From positions 1,612,001 through 1,676,000 of the forward strand of contig NC_013729.1 in assembly GCF_000024345.1 (NCBI RefSeq): a stretch of DNA of 64,000 nucleotides, given 5' to 3'. The first letter of the stretch is position 1. Every line of letters begins with the position of its first letter. Shown here one piece after another: positions 9,538 to 20,195 of the stretch. The notes beneath the pieces were generated by a model. That model was given only the letters and a program-made list of their open reading frames with translations. It ran no database searches and was not told the origin of the DNA. Both the position numbers and the translations under genes were made by a program. This DNA is from Kribbella flavida DSM 17836. Its GTDB lineage: Bacteria; Actinomycetota; Actinomycetes; Propionibacteriales; Kribbellaceae.

Positions 9538-10178
9538 ACGCCGACGGAGCCATCACCGTCACGCCGATCCTCGTTGCCGAGCTGCACGTCGAGGGAGAGG
9601 TCATGCCGGTCTGCGTGCACGTGATCGACCATCCCGAGGGTCGGGTTCTGGTAGACACCGGCATGACGGAGATGCACCCGGCGGTGGTGGCCGCCTTCGA
9701 TCCCCGCCTCTATCCCTTGAGCGAGCAGGACTTCGACGTCGCCGGCATCGACATCGTCGTCAACACGCACCTTCACGCCGATCATTGCGGCGGCAACCAC
9801 CTCTTCGCCGGACGGCCGATCTACGTTCAGCGCCGGGAGCTCGAGGACGCCCACAGCGAGGAGGAATACACGATTCGCGAGTGGGTCGACGCTGCCCACC
9901 TGCAGTACGTGCCGGTAGACGGAGAACTCGAGTTGCTTCCCGGCATCCGGCTCGTCCCAGCGCCGGGTCATACGCCCGGTTCACAGATCGTCGTGGTCGA
10001 GACCGGGGGACGCCCAGAGGTCATCTGTGGCGATACTGCGGTGTGGTTCGGTGAGTTGGACGAACCGCGCACCGAAGGGCAGCGGCAAATCCGTGCGCTC
10101 GACCCCGAGAAGGTCTGGCTCGCGCACGTGCACGAGCCGTGGCGACCAGGCGTCACCCACGCCGAGGGCCAGGGATAG
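9534..10178 (+). CDS. Metallo-beta-lactamase-fold hydrolase, N-acyl homoserine lactonase-like
   Basis: A 214-residue metallo-hydrolase. HLHADH (residues 79-84) supplies the HxHxDH zinc ligands, His146 in PAPGHTPGS and Asp167 in CGDTAV complete the di-zinc site, and His198 or His200 near the end is the last ligand. The N-terminal order (EGRVLVDTGMTEMHPAVV) resembles AttM/AiiA-like quorum-quenching lactonases more than glyoxalase II. The substrate is not determined by sequence; another lactone or ester is possible. It is slightly shorter than typical AHL lactonases (~250). GGAGA precedes the ATG. Confidence 0.75.
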   Translation: MNADGAITVTPILVAELHVEGEVMPVCVHVIDHPEGRVLVDTGMTEMHPAVVAAFDPRLYPLSEQDFDVAGIDIVVNTHLHADHCGGNHLFAGRPIYVQRRELEDAHSEEEYTIREWVDAAHLQYVPVDGELELLPGIRLVPAPGHTPGSQIVVVETGGRPEVICGDTAVWFGELDEPRTEGQRQIRALDPEKVWLAHVHEPWRPGVTHAEGQG

Positions 10179-10260
10179 CGGTGTTCGCCGGCTCGTCAGC
10201 GTGCATGGTGTGAGGGGCAGCCGGGCGGCGCTCGACCGGCAGCGACGATCCCGTACGTCA

Positions 10261-10328
10261 GGTCGAACGTGGTCAGCAGACGGCTTGGTGGCCGCCTCGT
10301 AGGCGCGAGTTCGAGTCCGTCACCGACC
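10261..10328 (+). pseudogene. Decayed tRNA-like segment
   Basis: Contains tRNA-typical blocks in the right order: GGTCG at the 5' end pairing with CGACC at the 3' end, an AGCAGACGGCTTGG block like a D-arm/anticodon-arm junction, and GCGAGTTCGAGTCC like a T-arm. The T-stem does not pair (2 of 5) and the length (68) is short, so it cannot be a working tRNA. It may be a relic of a tRNA or of an integration site; chance similarity is not excluded. Confidence 0.3.
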
Positions 10329-10343
10329 GGCGACGGACCCTTG

Positions 10344-10364
10344 ACCGCCGCCACTGGTGGCGGT
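10344..10364 (+). terminator. Hairpin with T-rich 3' flank
   Basis: ACCGCC and GGCGGT pair around a partly paired centre, followed by TTGGTTTCT. It lies 15 bases after the tRNA-like remnant, where a tRNA terminator would be expected. Confidence 0.4.
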
Positions 10365-10524
10365 TGGTTTCTCCCGAGGCAGTCGGCCTAGCTCGTTGCC
10401 GCTGGTGCCACGTTTCGTGTCGAGGCCCCTACAACGCCCCGGCTGCGATTCCTCCACGCGCGGTAGGCCGCCGGCTCACTCCTCCCAGGTGGCGCCAAAG
10501 CTTGCCCAGCGCAACACTGGCACC

Positions 10525-11532
10525 ATGGGCAAGCTGGCGGCCGATTTGCTCGGGCCGGTCGGATTGGAGCTGGCCCGGGCGGTCGACCAGCTGCCCGGTG
10601 AGCACGCCATGCCTGGAGGTTCGAGGTTCGAGCTGAAGTGGGACGGCTACCGGGTCGGCGTGGTGTGCCGGGGTGGCGAGGTGCGGTTGTGGTCCCGGAA
10701 CGGGAAGGACTTCACCGCGAAGTTCCCCGACGTCCAGGCGGCGCTCCAGGCTCAGCTGGGAACCGACTGCGTGCTGGACGGCGAGCTGGTGGTGTGGAAC
10801 GGGGAGCGGCTCGACTTCGACGCGTTGCAGCAGCGCATGGTCAACACGGTGACGACGGTACGGCGGAAGCTGGCGCCGGCGTTTCCGGCGGCGTTCGTGG
10901 CGTTCGACGTACTGGCGGTCGGCGGCGTCGACGTACGGCCGATGCGGTGGACGGCCCGGCGGGCCCGGCTGGAGCGCCTCGCCCAAGGGTGGCGGCCGCC
11001 GCTGCAGGTGTCGCCGGCCACGGCTGATGTCGAGGAAGCGAAGGAATGGCTGGAGGCGTTCAAGGCCAGCGGAGTGGAAGGCCTGGTCGTGAAGGGTGCG
11101 TCGAGCCGGTACCAGCCGGGGCGGCGGGACTGGGTCAAGGTGAAGTTCCGGGAGACCGTCGACGTGATCGTCGGCGCGGTCACCGGATCGGTGCAGCGGC
11201 CGGAGGTGCTGGTCGTCGGGCGGTACCGCGGTCGCGAGCTCGAGGTGATCGGCCGGACGACGACGCTGAAAGCCGCCCAGGCCGAGGCCGTCGGCCGGTT
11301 GCTGAGACCGGCGGGCCAACGGCACCCGTGGCCCGACGAGATCAGCACCCACTGGGGCCGGGGCAGCCGGACCCCGATCATCAAGGTGCAGCCCAAGGTC
11401 GTGGTGGAAGTCGCGGCCGACGCCGCCCTGCAGGCCGGGCACTACCGCCATCCACTCCGCCTGGTCCGGCACCGGGCGGAGTTGCAGACAGAAGACGTCC
11501 CGACACTTCCTGATAGTGCTGCGGACGAGTGA
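10525..11532 (+). CDS. ATP-dependent DNA ligase, LigC-like
   Basis: A 335-residue ligase that would seal nicks via an enzyme-adenylate. KWDGYR with Lys38 is motif I (adenylated lysine); LDGELVVW is motif III, GVEGLVVKG motif IV, and DWVKVKFR motif V; a C-terminal OB-fold with VEVAADAALQAGHYRHPLR follows. The size and lack of polymerase or nuclease domains match the LigC group, which assists non-homologous end joining or base-excision repair in actinobacteria. No ku gene is nearby. ATG 10525 gives the expected N-terminus; upstream in-frame sequence lacks a ribosome site. Confidence 0.85.
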   Translation: MGKLAADLLGPVGLELARAVDQLPGEHAMPGGSRFELKWDGYRVGVVCRGGEVRLWSRNGKDFTAKFPDVQAALQAQLGTDCVLDGELVVWNGERLDFDALQQRMVNTVTTVRRKLAPAFPAAFVAFDVLAVGGVDVRPMRWTARRARLERLAQGWRPPLQVSPATADVEEAKEWLEAFKASGVEGLVVKGASSRYQPGRRDWVKVKFRETVDVIVGAVTGSVQRPEVLVVGRYRGRELEVIGRTTTLKAAQAEAVGRLLRPAGQRHPWPDEISTHWGRGSRTPIIKVQPKVVVEVAADAALQAGHYRHPLRLVRHRAELQTEDVPTLPDSAADE

Positions 11533-11591
11533 ACCCGTCGGCCGACCCCTTGGCGTGTCGACGCAGCTGCGGGTGATCCGCAGAGGTTCCT

Positions 11592-12467
11592 TCAGCTGTT
11601 GGTCGTCGGTACGTCGGCCGGTGTCGCCCACGAGGCGAGCAGCTGGAGCCGCTCGGCCGACGGGGAGCCGGGCTCGGCGGTGTAGATCAGAAGTACCAGG
11701 CCCGGCTCGGCGGTGACCGCCAGTTCCTCGTAGACGAGGGTGAGTTCGCCGACGACGGGATGGTTGAAGCGCTTCGTGCCGCTTCCGTGGGTACGGACGT
11801 TGTGGTCGGCCCACAGGCTGCGGAAGGTCTCGCTGCGGGTGGACAGTTCGCCGACGAGGTCCTGGAGGCCGCGGTCGTGCGGGTCGCGGCCGGCCTCGGC
11901 ACGCATGATGCCGACGCACATCTGGGCGAACAGGTCCCAGTCGGGGTAGAAGTCCCGGGAGGCGGGGTCGAGGAACTGGAACCGGGCCAGGTTCGGGGTC
12001 CGGCCACTGTCTCCGATCACGGGTGAGTAGAAGGCGCGGCCCAGGGCGTTCGTGGCGAGCAGGTTCTGGCGCGGGTCGCGGACGAACGCGACGCCGTCCT
12101 TGATCGTGTCGAGTGCCCAGTGCAGGCTGAGCCGCGACGCGGCCTTGCCGGGCGTACGGCGGCGCGGCCGGCCCGAGGCCGGGATCCCGTCGGCGGCCCG
12201 GGCGAGGTCGAACAGGTGGGCGCGTTCGGTCTCGTCCAGCTGCAGCGCGCGGGCGAGTGCGTCGAGCACGCCGGTGGAGGCACCGGCGATCTGGCCGCGC
12301 TCGAGCCGGGCGTAGTACTCCACGCTGAGCCCGGCGATCGTTGCGACCTCGCTGCGGCGCAGCCCCGGGACCCGCCGGGAACCGGTCGCGGGCAGCCCCG
12401 CCTGGTCCGGGGTGATCCGAGCACGGCGAGTCGTGAGGAACTCGCGTACCTCTTGACGGTTGTCCAC
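11592..12467 (-). CDS. XRE-family regulator with MmyB-like ligand domain
   Basis: A 291-residue regulator starting at GTG 12467. Residues ~1-80 form a helix-turn-helix (VPGLRRSEVATIAGLSVEYYARLERG), and residues ~100-285 the MmyB-like PAS-type domain (NLLATNALGRAFY, LARFQFLDPASRDFY, SLWADHNVR). In actinobacteria this domain is thought to bind a small ligand, and such regulators usually repress a neighbouring oxidoreductase. The divergent neighbour here is an alcohol dehydrogenase, and a perfect inverted repeat (12516-12541) lies between them. Confidence 0.85.
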   Translation of the reverse strand: MDNRQEVREFLTTRRARITPDQAGLPATGSRRVPGLRRSEVATIAGLSVEYYARLERGQIAGASTGVLDALARALQLDETERAHLFDLARAADGIPASGRPRRRTPGKAASRLSLHWALDTIKDGVAFVRDPRQNLLATNALGRAFYSPVIGDSGRTPNLARFQFLDPASRDFYPDWDLFAQMCVGIMRAEAGRDPHDRGLQDLVGELSTRSETFRSLWADHNVRTHGSGTKRFNHPVVGELTLVYEELAVTAEPGLVLLIYTAEPGSPSAERLQLLASWATPADVPTTNS

Positions 12468-12515
12468 GACGTCGACACTAGCCCGCCGACGATGCTCCCG
12501 AGGCCGTCAAGGGTG

Positions 12516-12541
12516 CCCTGTCAGTACACCCATCGACAGGG
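12516..12541. promoter_or_regulatory. Inverted repeat CCCTGTC-N12-GACAGGG
   Basis: Perfect 7-bp arms in the gap between the divergent MmyB-like regulator and the alcohol dehydrogenase. Spacing of arm centres is 19 bp, close to two helical turns, as expected for a dimeric helix-turn-helix protein. Confidence 0.6.
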
Positions 12542-12628
12542 ACTTCTCCCTCTTCCGGCCGTCGAGTTCACTCGAAAGCCGGGTCCCTCCACGCCGGGGC
12601 CCGTCGTCACCACGAGGAGGAGCGCGCG

Positions 12629-13648
12629 ATGCGCCAGGTAGTCATGCACGGGCCGGGCAACGTCCAGGTCGAGCAGCGCCAGGACCCGAAGATCATCGAG
12701 CCGACGGACGCCATCATCCGCCTGTCGGCGACCTGCATCTGCGGCAGCGACCTGTGGCCCTACCGAGGCGCCGAGCCCGTCGACCACCAGGTGATGGGCC
12801 ACGAGTACGTCGGCGTCGTCGAGCAGATCGGCGACGACGTCCACACCGTCGAGGTCGGCGACTTCGTCGTCGGTTCCTTCTGGGCCTCCGACAACACCTG
12901 CGAGATCTGCCGGGCCGGCTACCAGGCGTACTGCGTGCACCGGGTGCTGATGGGCACCATCGGCACGCAGGCCGAGCGGGCGCGCGTCCCGCTGGCCGAC
13001 GGCACGCTCGTCGCCACCCCGGGCATGCCCGACCCCAGCCTGATCCCGTCGCTGATGGCGGCCTCCGACGTGCTCGGCACCGGCTGGTTCGCCGCGGTCG
13101 CCGCCGAGGCCGGCCCGGGCAAGACGGTCGCGGTCGTCGGCGACGGCGCCGTCGGACTGCTGGGAGTTCTGGCCGCCAAGCAGCTCGGTGCGGAGCGGAT
13201 CATCGCCGTCAGCCGGCACGCCGACCGGCAAGCACTCGCCAGGGAGTTCGGCGCCACCGACATCGTCGAAGAGCGCGGAGACGCCGGCGTGGCCCGGGTC
13301 AAGGACCTCACCGACGGACTCGGAGCCCACTCGGTGATCGAGGCGGTCGGCACCCAGGAGGCGATGATGCAGGCCATTCGCTCGACCCGGCCGGGTGGCC
13401 ACGTCGGGTTCGTCGGCGTCTCCCACGACGTCGCGATCCCCGGCGACGAGCTGTTCATGGCCGGCGTCCACCTCCACGGCGGCCCGGCCCCGGTTCGCCG
13501 GTTCCTGCCCGAACTGGTTCAGCTGATCTGGGACCGCAAGATCGACCCGGGCAAGGTCTTCGACCTCACTCTGCCCCTGGACCGTGCTGCCGAGGGCTAC
13601 CGCGCCATGGACGAGCGCACCGCCGTCAAGGTCCTGCTTACCGTCTGA
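12629..13648 (+). CDS. Zinc-dependent alcohol dehydrogenase family protein
   Basis: A 339-residue medium-chain dehydrogenase/reductase. Cys38 (ICGSDLW), His58 and Glu59 (GHEYVG) are the catalytic zinc ligands. The structural zinc lobe has Cys91, Cys94 and Cys102. GDGAVG is the NAD(P) fold. The overall pattern (SDLWPYRG near the N-terminus) resembles formaldehyde/threonine-dehydrogenase-like actinobacterial enzymes, but substrate cannot be fixed. Probably controlled by the divergent MmyB-like regulator through 12516-12541. ATG 12629 has AGGAGG nearby (12614-12619). Confidence 0.88.
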   Translation: MRQVVMHGPGNVQVEQRQDPKIIEPTDAIIRLSATCICGSDLWPYRGAEPVDHQVMGHEYVGVVEQIGDDVHTVEVGDFVVGSFWASDNTCEICRAGYQAYCVHRVLMGTIGTQAERARVPLADGTLVATPGMPDPSLIPSLMAASDVLGTGWFAAVAAEAGPGKTVAVVGDGAVGLLGVLAAKQLGAERIIAVSRHADRQALAREFGATDIVEERGDAGVARVKDLTDGLGAHSVIEAVGTQEAMMQAIRSTRPGGHVGFVGVSHDVAIPGDELFMAGVHLHGGPAPVRRFLPELVQLIWDRKIDPGKVFDLTLPLDRAAEGYRAMDERTAVKVLLTV

Positions 13649-13676
13649 CCGCGTCCGCGTCTGCCCTAGGGGACCG

Positions 13677-14249
13677 ATGAAAGCCGCACGCCGTATCCCT
13701 ACCGCCGTTCCGGCCACAATCGCCGCGTTGGCCCTGGCCGCGTGCGCACCCGACAGCGGTCAGAGCCGTCAACCCGACGGCCGTCCCACGACACCCACCA
13801 CCAGTGCTCCCGTCGACCAGCCGACCGGATCGCCATCCGCAGGGCAGCAATCCGCCCGGCCCACCTCGCCGCGCCCCCGGAGTACAGCAGGGGACGGAAC
13901 AAGAATTCGCATCACGATCGGTGGTCAGCAGTTCCAAGCCACTCTCGACGACAGCGCCGCCACGCGCGATCTGGCCGCGCAGCTCCCGCTCACCGTCGAG
14001 ATGAGCGATCACGGTGGTGTGGAGAAGACGGGTCGTCTGCCGTCACCGCTGTCGTTGGACGGTCAACCGGCCGGCGCCGACCCCGACGTCGGTGATGTCG
14101 GCTACTACGCCCCCGGCAACGATCTCGTCCTGTACTACGGCGACCAGTCGTACTACGACGGCATCGTCGTCCTGGGTCGCCTGCACGCTGACGCCGCCGA
14201 GCGCATCGCGACCATGGACGGCTCCATCACGGTCCAGCTCCAGCGCTGA
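13677..14249 (+). CDS. Cyclophilin-like-fold lipoprotein
   Basis: A 190-residue exported lipoprotein: Arg-rich start, hydrophobic helix and LAAC lipobox, then ~45 disordered Thr/Ser/Pro residues. The C-terminal ~115 residues (IRITIGGQQFQATLDDSAA, LAAQLPLTVEMSDHGGVEKTG, GYYAPGNDLVLYYGD) match the cyclophilin-like family often found beside oxidoreductases. This fold is not a proven peptidyl-prolyl isomerase; its role is unknown. It follows the alcohol dehydrogenase by 28 bases and precedes the MFS gene by 27, so the three probably form one transcript. RBS is TAGGGGACC. Confidence 0.8.
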   Translation: MKAARRIPTAVPATIAALALAACAPDSGQSRQPDGRPTTPTTSAPVDQPTGSPSAGQQSARPTSPRPRSTAGDGTRIRITIGGQQFQATLDDSAATRDLAAQLPLTVEMSDHGGVEKTGRLPSPLSLDGQPAGADPDVGDVGYYAPGNDLVLYYGDQSYYDGIVVLGRLHADAAERIATMDGSITVQLQR

Positions 14250-14276
14250 CACCACTCCCTACCTGAAAGAGGCTTG

Positions 14277-15542
14277 ATGCACCAGGCGCCACTGCCTACC
14301 GCGGTCACCGGGCCGACGCCACCGTTGGCGCAGGCACGTCGCCAGGCGCGGCTGACGGCCGGACTGGTCGCGACCGTGGTGTTCGTGACCGCGATCGCGC
14401 CCCTGGCCACCGACATGTACGTCCCCGCGTTCCCGCAGGTCGCCGGTGACCTGTCCGGTACCGCGACGCAGGTCCAGCTGACCTTGACGACGTTCTTCGT
14501 CGGGATGGCGCTCGGGCAGTTGATCGGCGGGCCGGTCTCGGATCAGCGCGGCCGGCGGATTCCGTTGCTCGCGGCTCTGCTGGTCATGACCGCGGCCTCG
14601 ATCGGGTGTGCGGTCGCGCCGACCATCGGGGTGATGACGGCGGCCCGGCTGGTTCAGGGATTCGCCGGTGGATGGGCGATGGTGATCGGGCGAGCCGTCA
14701 TCGTCGACCTGGCCACCGGCAACCAACTGGTCCGGGTACTGAACGTCGTCGCCGCGGTCGGCGGCATCGCACCCATCGTCGGTCCGCTGCTCGGTGGGCT
14801 CATCCTGCAGCTGTCCCACTGGCGGGTCTCGTTCTGGCTCGTCGCAGCGCTCGGTCTCGCGATGACCCTGGCGGCGCTGTTGGCAGTGCCCGAATCGCTC
14901 CCGCGCGAGCGACGTCACGCCGGCGGGCTACGGAACTTCGTCGGCGCCGGCCGCATCGTCCTGGCCAACCGGGAGTACGTCGGTTACCTGGTGGTCGCCG
15001 GAGCCGCAATGGGCGCGCTGTTCGCCTATGTCGCCACGTCCGCGTTCGTGCTGCAGTCGATGAACGGGCTCTCGCCGCTCGCGTACTCCATCGACTTCGC
15101 GGTCAACGCCGTCGGGATGACGATCGCCGCGCTGCTCGCGGCCCGGCTCGCTGGGCGGGTCTCCACCCGAAAGCTCATCCTGACCGGCCAGATCGCCGCT
15201 CTGGTGGCAGGCGGCGCCATGCTGGCCGGCGCCTTGTGGCTCGGCACCCCACTGCCGCTCGCGCTCGTGTGCTTCTTCGTCCTGATGACGGCCCAGGGGC
15301 TGATGATCCCGAACGGCGGTGCTCTCGCGTCCGCCGCCGTCCCGGAGCACCCCGGCACCGGAGCAGCCGTGCAGGGATTCGTGCAATGGGTTGCCGCCGG
15401 AACCATCGCGCCGCTCGCCGGACTCGGCGGCGAGCACACCGCCGTACCGATGGCCACCCTCATCACCGCCGGCGCCGCCGTCTCCATGGTCGGACTCCTC
15501 GTCCTGGCCAAGCCGGAGCCCACCGTAGGGGTGCCCAGCTGA
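14277..15542 (+). CDS. Bcr/CflA-type MFS multidrug efflux transporter
   Basis: A 421-residue, 12-helix major facilitator protein. APLATDMYVPAFPQVAGDL in helix 1 is the hallmark of the Bcr/CflA (bicyclomycin/chloramphenicol) DHA1 subfamily; GGPVSDQRGRRIPLL is motif A, and ARLVQGFAGGWAMVIGRAVI and VGGIAPIVGPLLGG follow as expected. It likely exports a drug or metabolite by proton antiport. ATG 14277 is taken over the preceding TTG 14274 because AAAGAGG lies just upstream. It appears to be last in an operon with the dehydrogenase and lipoprotein. Confidence 0.88.
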   Translation: MHQAPLPTAVTGPTPPLAQARRQARLTAGLVATVVFVTAIAPLATDMYVPAFPQVAGDLSGTATQVQLTLTTFFVGMALGQLIGGPVSDQRGRRIPLLAALLVMTAASIGCAVAPTIGVMTAARLVQGFAGGWAMVIGRAVIVDLATGNQLVRVLNVVAAVGGIAPIVGPLLGGLILQLSHWRVSFWLVAALGLAMTLAALLAVPESLPRERRHAGGLRNFVGAGRIVLANREYVGYLVVAGAAMGALFAYVATSAFVLQSMNGLSPLAYSIDFAVNAVGMTIAALLAARLAGRVSTRKLILTGQIAALVAGGAMLAGALWLGTPLPLALVCFFVLMTAQGLMIPNGGALASAAVPEHPGTGAAVQGFVQWVAAGTIAPLAGLGGEHTAVPMATLITAGAAVSMVGLLVLAKPEPTVGVPS

Positions 15543-15555
15543 GGCGGGGCACCCC
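15528..15555. terminator. Bidirectional hairpin between the MFS pump and icd
   Basis: GGGGTGCCC and GGGCACCCC form a perfect 9-bp stem with a 10-base loop that includes the MFS stop codon. It lies between two convergent genes and can act on both strands. Confidence 0.65.
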
Positions 15556-15567
15556 CGGCGACAAAGG

Positions 15568-17820
<2,253 letters not shown>

Positions 17821-17935
17821 TCATGGACCGTCCCGGTCCCGCGCTCCGGCGATCGGCCGTCGCGCGCTGCGGCCCCGGCATGCTCGGGGCCGCCCCCCAC
17901 CCTAGTAGGCGGGCCCGAGCTGCCTTCCGCCGCAG

Positions 17936-18883
17936 TCAGCTCCGCTCGCGGGCCTCGCGGAACCGGGTGACGATCTCGGAGCCGCCGACCAGCAGGACGA
18001 CGATCACGGCGATCGTGTAGATGGCGTCGGGCGAGGTCCAGCCGTTGTTGAAGTGGGCCAGGAAGACCGGGTTGAAGAACTGCTGCTGGGAGAGGATCCA
18101 AGCCAGCGGCAGGGTGACGAGCAGTTCGGCCACGGCGTACAGGGTGGCGTGCAGCATGGTCGTGCTGCGGGTGGCGAAGCGGATCACTTCCAGCGTCACG
18201 ACGCCGGCCAGACCGGCCAGGATCGGCCAGATCCAGCCCGACCACAGCGCCGGGTCGAGCACCTCGATCCGGTCGTTGCCGGCCCGGTACGGCTCGGCGG
18301 TGTGCTGCCAGACGATCAGCGCGAGGATCAGCGCGTTCCACCCGACGGCCAGGGCGGCGCCGGAGTCCCGCTTCTCGGTCTGCCGGAGCTCGGGCAGGTC
18401 GTCGGGGCTCCACTGGTTCACCTCCGCGGCCGCCGTCTCGCGGTGCCGGGACCGGTCGATCAGGGCGAATACCACCGTCAGCCAGGCGATCATCTGCCCG
18501 CCGACGGTGAGGATCCCGCCGATCGCGCTGCCGATCACCGAGCCCACGTCGTTGCTGTCGAGGACCTCGAGCACCACCAGGACCGCCACCACGATCGGCA
18601 GCACGGTGGTCAGCAGCAGCTTGAGCAGCCGGACGTACGCCGGGTAGAGCTCCGGGCCGATCAGCGCCAGCGGCCGGTCGGCGTACCTGGCGGCGAGGCG
18701 GATCGGATCGCCCATCTCGGCGAGCACCTCCCGTTCCGCGGCCTCCGGGTCGGCCGCGCCCCGCGCCTCGGCGGTGTCGGCGATGGTCGTCCGCAGCTCG
18801 TCGGCCACGTCGGCGCGCTGGTCGGCGGGGATCCGCCGGACCACCTCGTGCACGTAGCGATCGGTCAGCGTGGTCCCGCTCAT
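17936..18883 (-). CDS. HAAS-domain integral membrane protein
   Basis: A 315-residue protein with an N-terminal HAAS signalling domain (about residues 5-75: YVHEVVRRIPADQRADVADEL, EREVLAEMGDPIRLAARYADRP) followed by six or so membrane helices. HAAS proteins typically pair with a PadR regulator, and here the start overlaps the padR stop as ATGA (18880-18883), giving translational coupling. The function is unknown; a role in sensing membrane state is an inference from the pairing. Confidence 0.8.
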   Translation of the reverse strand: MSGTTLTDRYVHEVVRRIPADQRADVADELRTTIADTAEARGAADPEAAEREVLAEMGDPIRLAARYADRPLALIGPELYPAYVRLLKLLLTTVLPIVVAVLVVLEVLDSNDVGSVIGSAIGGILTVGGQMIAWLTVVFALIDRSRHRETAAAEVNQWSPDDLPELRQTEKRDSGAALAVGWNALILALIVWQHTAEPYRAGNDRIEVLDPALWSGWIWPILAGLAGVVTLEVIRFATRSTTMLHATLYAVAELLVTLPLAWILSQQQFFNPVFLAHFNNGWTSPDAIYTIAVIVVLLVGGSEIVTRFREARERS

Positions 18884-19221
18884 CGGTTCTCCTTGGTCAG
18901 TCGTGCGATCGAGGCGACGAGGTCCTCCCACTCGCGCACCAGTCCGGTCCGCACCCGCGAACCCTCCGGCGTCACGCGGTAGAACTTGCGCGGCCGCGAC
19001 TCGTCGGTGTTCCAGTCGCTGGTCAGCAGGCCCTGCTTCTCCAGCCGGCGCAGCAACGGGTACAGCGTGTTGCCGTCGACCGTGACGCCCGCGTCGTTCA
19101 GCGTCACCAGCAGCGCGTAGCCGTACTGCGGTGCTTCGAGCAGCGCGAGACAGGCCAGGACGACCGTCCCGCGACGGAGCTCCTGGGCCTGGCTGAGGAT
19201 CAGTTCTTCGGCGTCGGCCAT
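18880..19221 (-). CDS. PadR-family transcriptional regulator
   Basis: A 113-residue winged-helix protein. GTVVLACLALLEAPQYGYALLVTLNDAG and VDGNTLYPLLRRLEKQGLL are the PadR recognition elements; RKFYRVTPEG is the wing. It has the short C-terminal helix of subfamily 2, used for dimerisation. ATG 19221 (MADAEELILSQAQ) is chosen; an upstream ATG at 19245 would start inside the predicted promoter. It likely represses its own operon through the inverted repeat at 19234-19255. Confidence 0.88.
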   Translation of the reverse strand: MADAEELILSQAQELRRGTVVLACLALLEAPQYGYALLVTLNDAGVTVDGNTLYPLLRRLEKQGLLTSDWNTDESRPRKFYRVTPEGSRVRTGLVREWEDLVASIARLTKENR

Positions 19222-19230
19222 GATCGTCAC

Positions 19231-19259
19231 AATACAGTGCACCACACACTACTGTCCAA
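19231..19259 (-). promoter_or_regulatory. padR promoter with operator in the spacer
   Basis: On the minus strand TTGGAC (19254-19259) and TGTATT (19231-19236) stand 17 bases apart, a good sigma-70 spacing. An imperfect inverted repeat ACAGT...ACTGT (19234-19255) covers the spacer and -10 box, a natural site for PadR autorepression. Confidence 0.55.
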
Positions 19260-19290
19260 CGCGTCTGTCTGTGCGGTGCGCAGACATGCG

Positions 19291-19317
19291 TGAGCCCCGC
19301 CGGGAAAGCGGGGCTCA
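19291..19317 (-). terminator. Hairpin after the SDR gene
   Basis: TGAGCCCCGC and GCGGGGCTCA form a perfect 10-bp stem with a 7-base loop, 20 bases beyond the SDR stop. Confidence 0.65.
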
Positions 19318-19336
19318 GCTGGGGAGAAGCGGTGGA

Positions 19337-20170
19337 TCAGGACCTGGCGGCGGCGATCCGCTGGGCGGCCCGGTCGAACAGCCGGTCCGGCAGCAGCCGG
19401 CGGATCCTCGGGACGACGTGCGCCGCCGCCCCGACCGGGTAGCGGCTCTTCGGCCGGGCAGCGGTGACCGCGTGCTCGATCTGCTCGGCCACCTTGTGCG
19501 GGCTCTCGCCGTTCTTCGATGCCTTGTGCAACGACTCGCGCACGGCGGCGACCCGGTCGGCGTACCGGTCGCTGGCGGGCAGCCGGTCCAGGGTCTGCAG
19601 CGCCTTCGACCACAGCGGCGTGGCGACCGGACCGGGCTCGACCAGGCAGACCGAGATGCCCTCGGCCGCGAGCTCCTGGCGCCAGGCGTCGCTGATCGCC
19701 TCGACCGCGTACTTCGAGGCGTGGTAGGCACCGGCCAGCTGCATGGACACCAGGCTGCCCGCCGCGCCGACGAACACCACCCGGCCGCCCTCGGCGCGGC
19801 GCAGCAGCGGCAGCGCGAGCTGCGTCACCGCGACCGGTCCCACGACGTCGACGTCGAGCTGGTGCCGCAGGTCGTCGATCGCCAGCAGCTCCAACGGGCC
19901 GGCGACGCCCGCACCGGCGACGTTGACGACGGCGGTCAGGCCTTCGGTGCCGAGGGCGGTGTCGACCGCCCCGACCAGGTCCCGGACCGAGGCCTGGTCG
20001 GTGGCGTCGTACTGGTGGACCGACAGCGACGCCGACGCACCTTTGGCCAGGATCTCGCCGTCATGGGTGTCGTGCACCGCGGCGAAGACGCGCATCCCCA
20101 GCCGGTCCAGCCGCAGGGCGGTGGCGGCGCCGATCCCGCTGCCGGCGCCGGTGACGAGTACCGCGCTCAT
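19337..20170 (-). CDS. Short-chain dehydrogenase/reductase
   Basis: A 277-residue classical SDR. VTGAGSGIG is the Rossmann glycine motif, NVAGAG the NAG-like motif, and GAYHASKYA gives the catalytic Tyr-x3-Lys, with Ser upstream in VGAAGSLVSM. The C-terminal extension (EQIEHAVTAARPKSRYPVG) resembles oxidoreductases acting on lipophilic or retinol-like substrates. The substrate is unknown. It starts 26 bases downstream of the hemerythrin gene, so the two probably share a transcript. Confidence 0.85.
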   Translation of the reverse strand: MSAVLVTGAGSGIGAATALRLDRLGMRVFAAVHDTHDGEILAKGASASLSVHQYDATDQASVRDLVGAVDTALGTEGLTAVVNVAGAGVAGPLELLAIDDLRHQLDVDVVGPVAVTQLALPLLRRAEGGRVVFVGAAGSLVSMQLAGAYHASKYAVEAISDAWRQELAAEGISVCLVEPGPVATPLWSKALQTLDRLPASDRYADRVAAVRESLHKASKNGESPHKVAEQIEHAVTAARPKSRYPVGAAAHVVPRIRRLLPDRLFDRAAQRIAAARS

Positions 20171-20195
20171 GGTCGCTTCCTTCCGCAGCCGGCTG

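Larger units (their letters stand above)
10179..10524. other. Gene-free stretch with tRNA-like remnant and hairpin
   Basis: 346 bases between the MBL gene and the ligase. Codon pattern is not convincing in any frame. The middle holds a decayed tRNA-like segment (10261-10328) and, just after it, a stem-loop (10344-10364) followed by a T-rich run. The remainder shows nothing I can assign. Confidence 0.5.
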
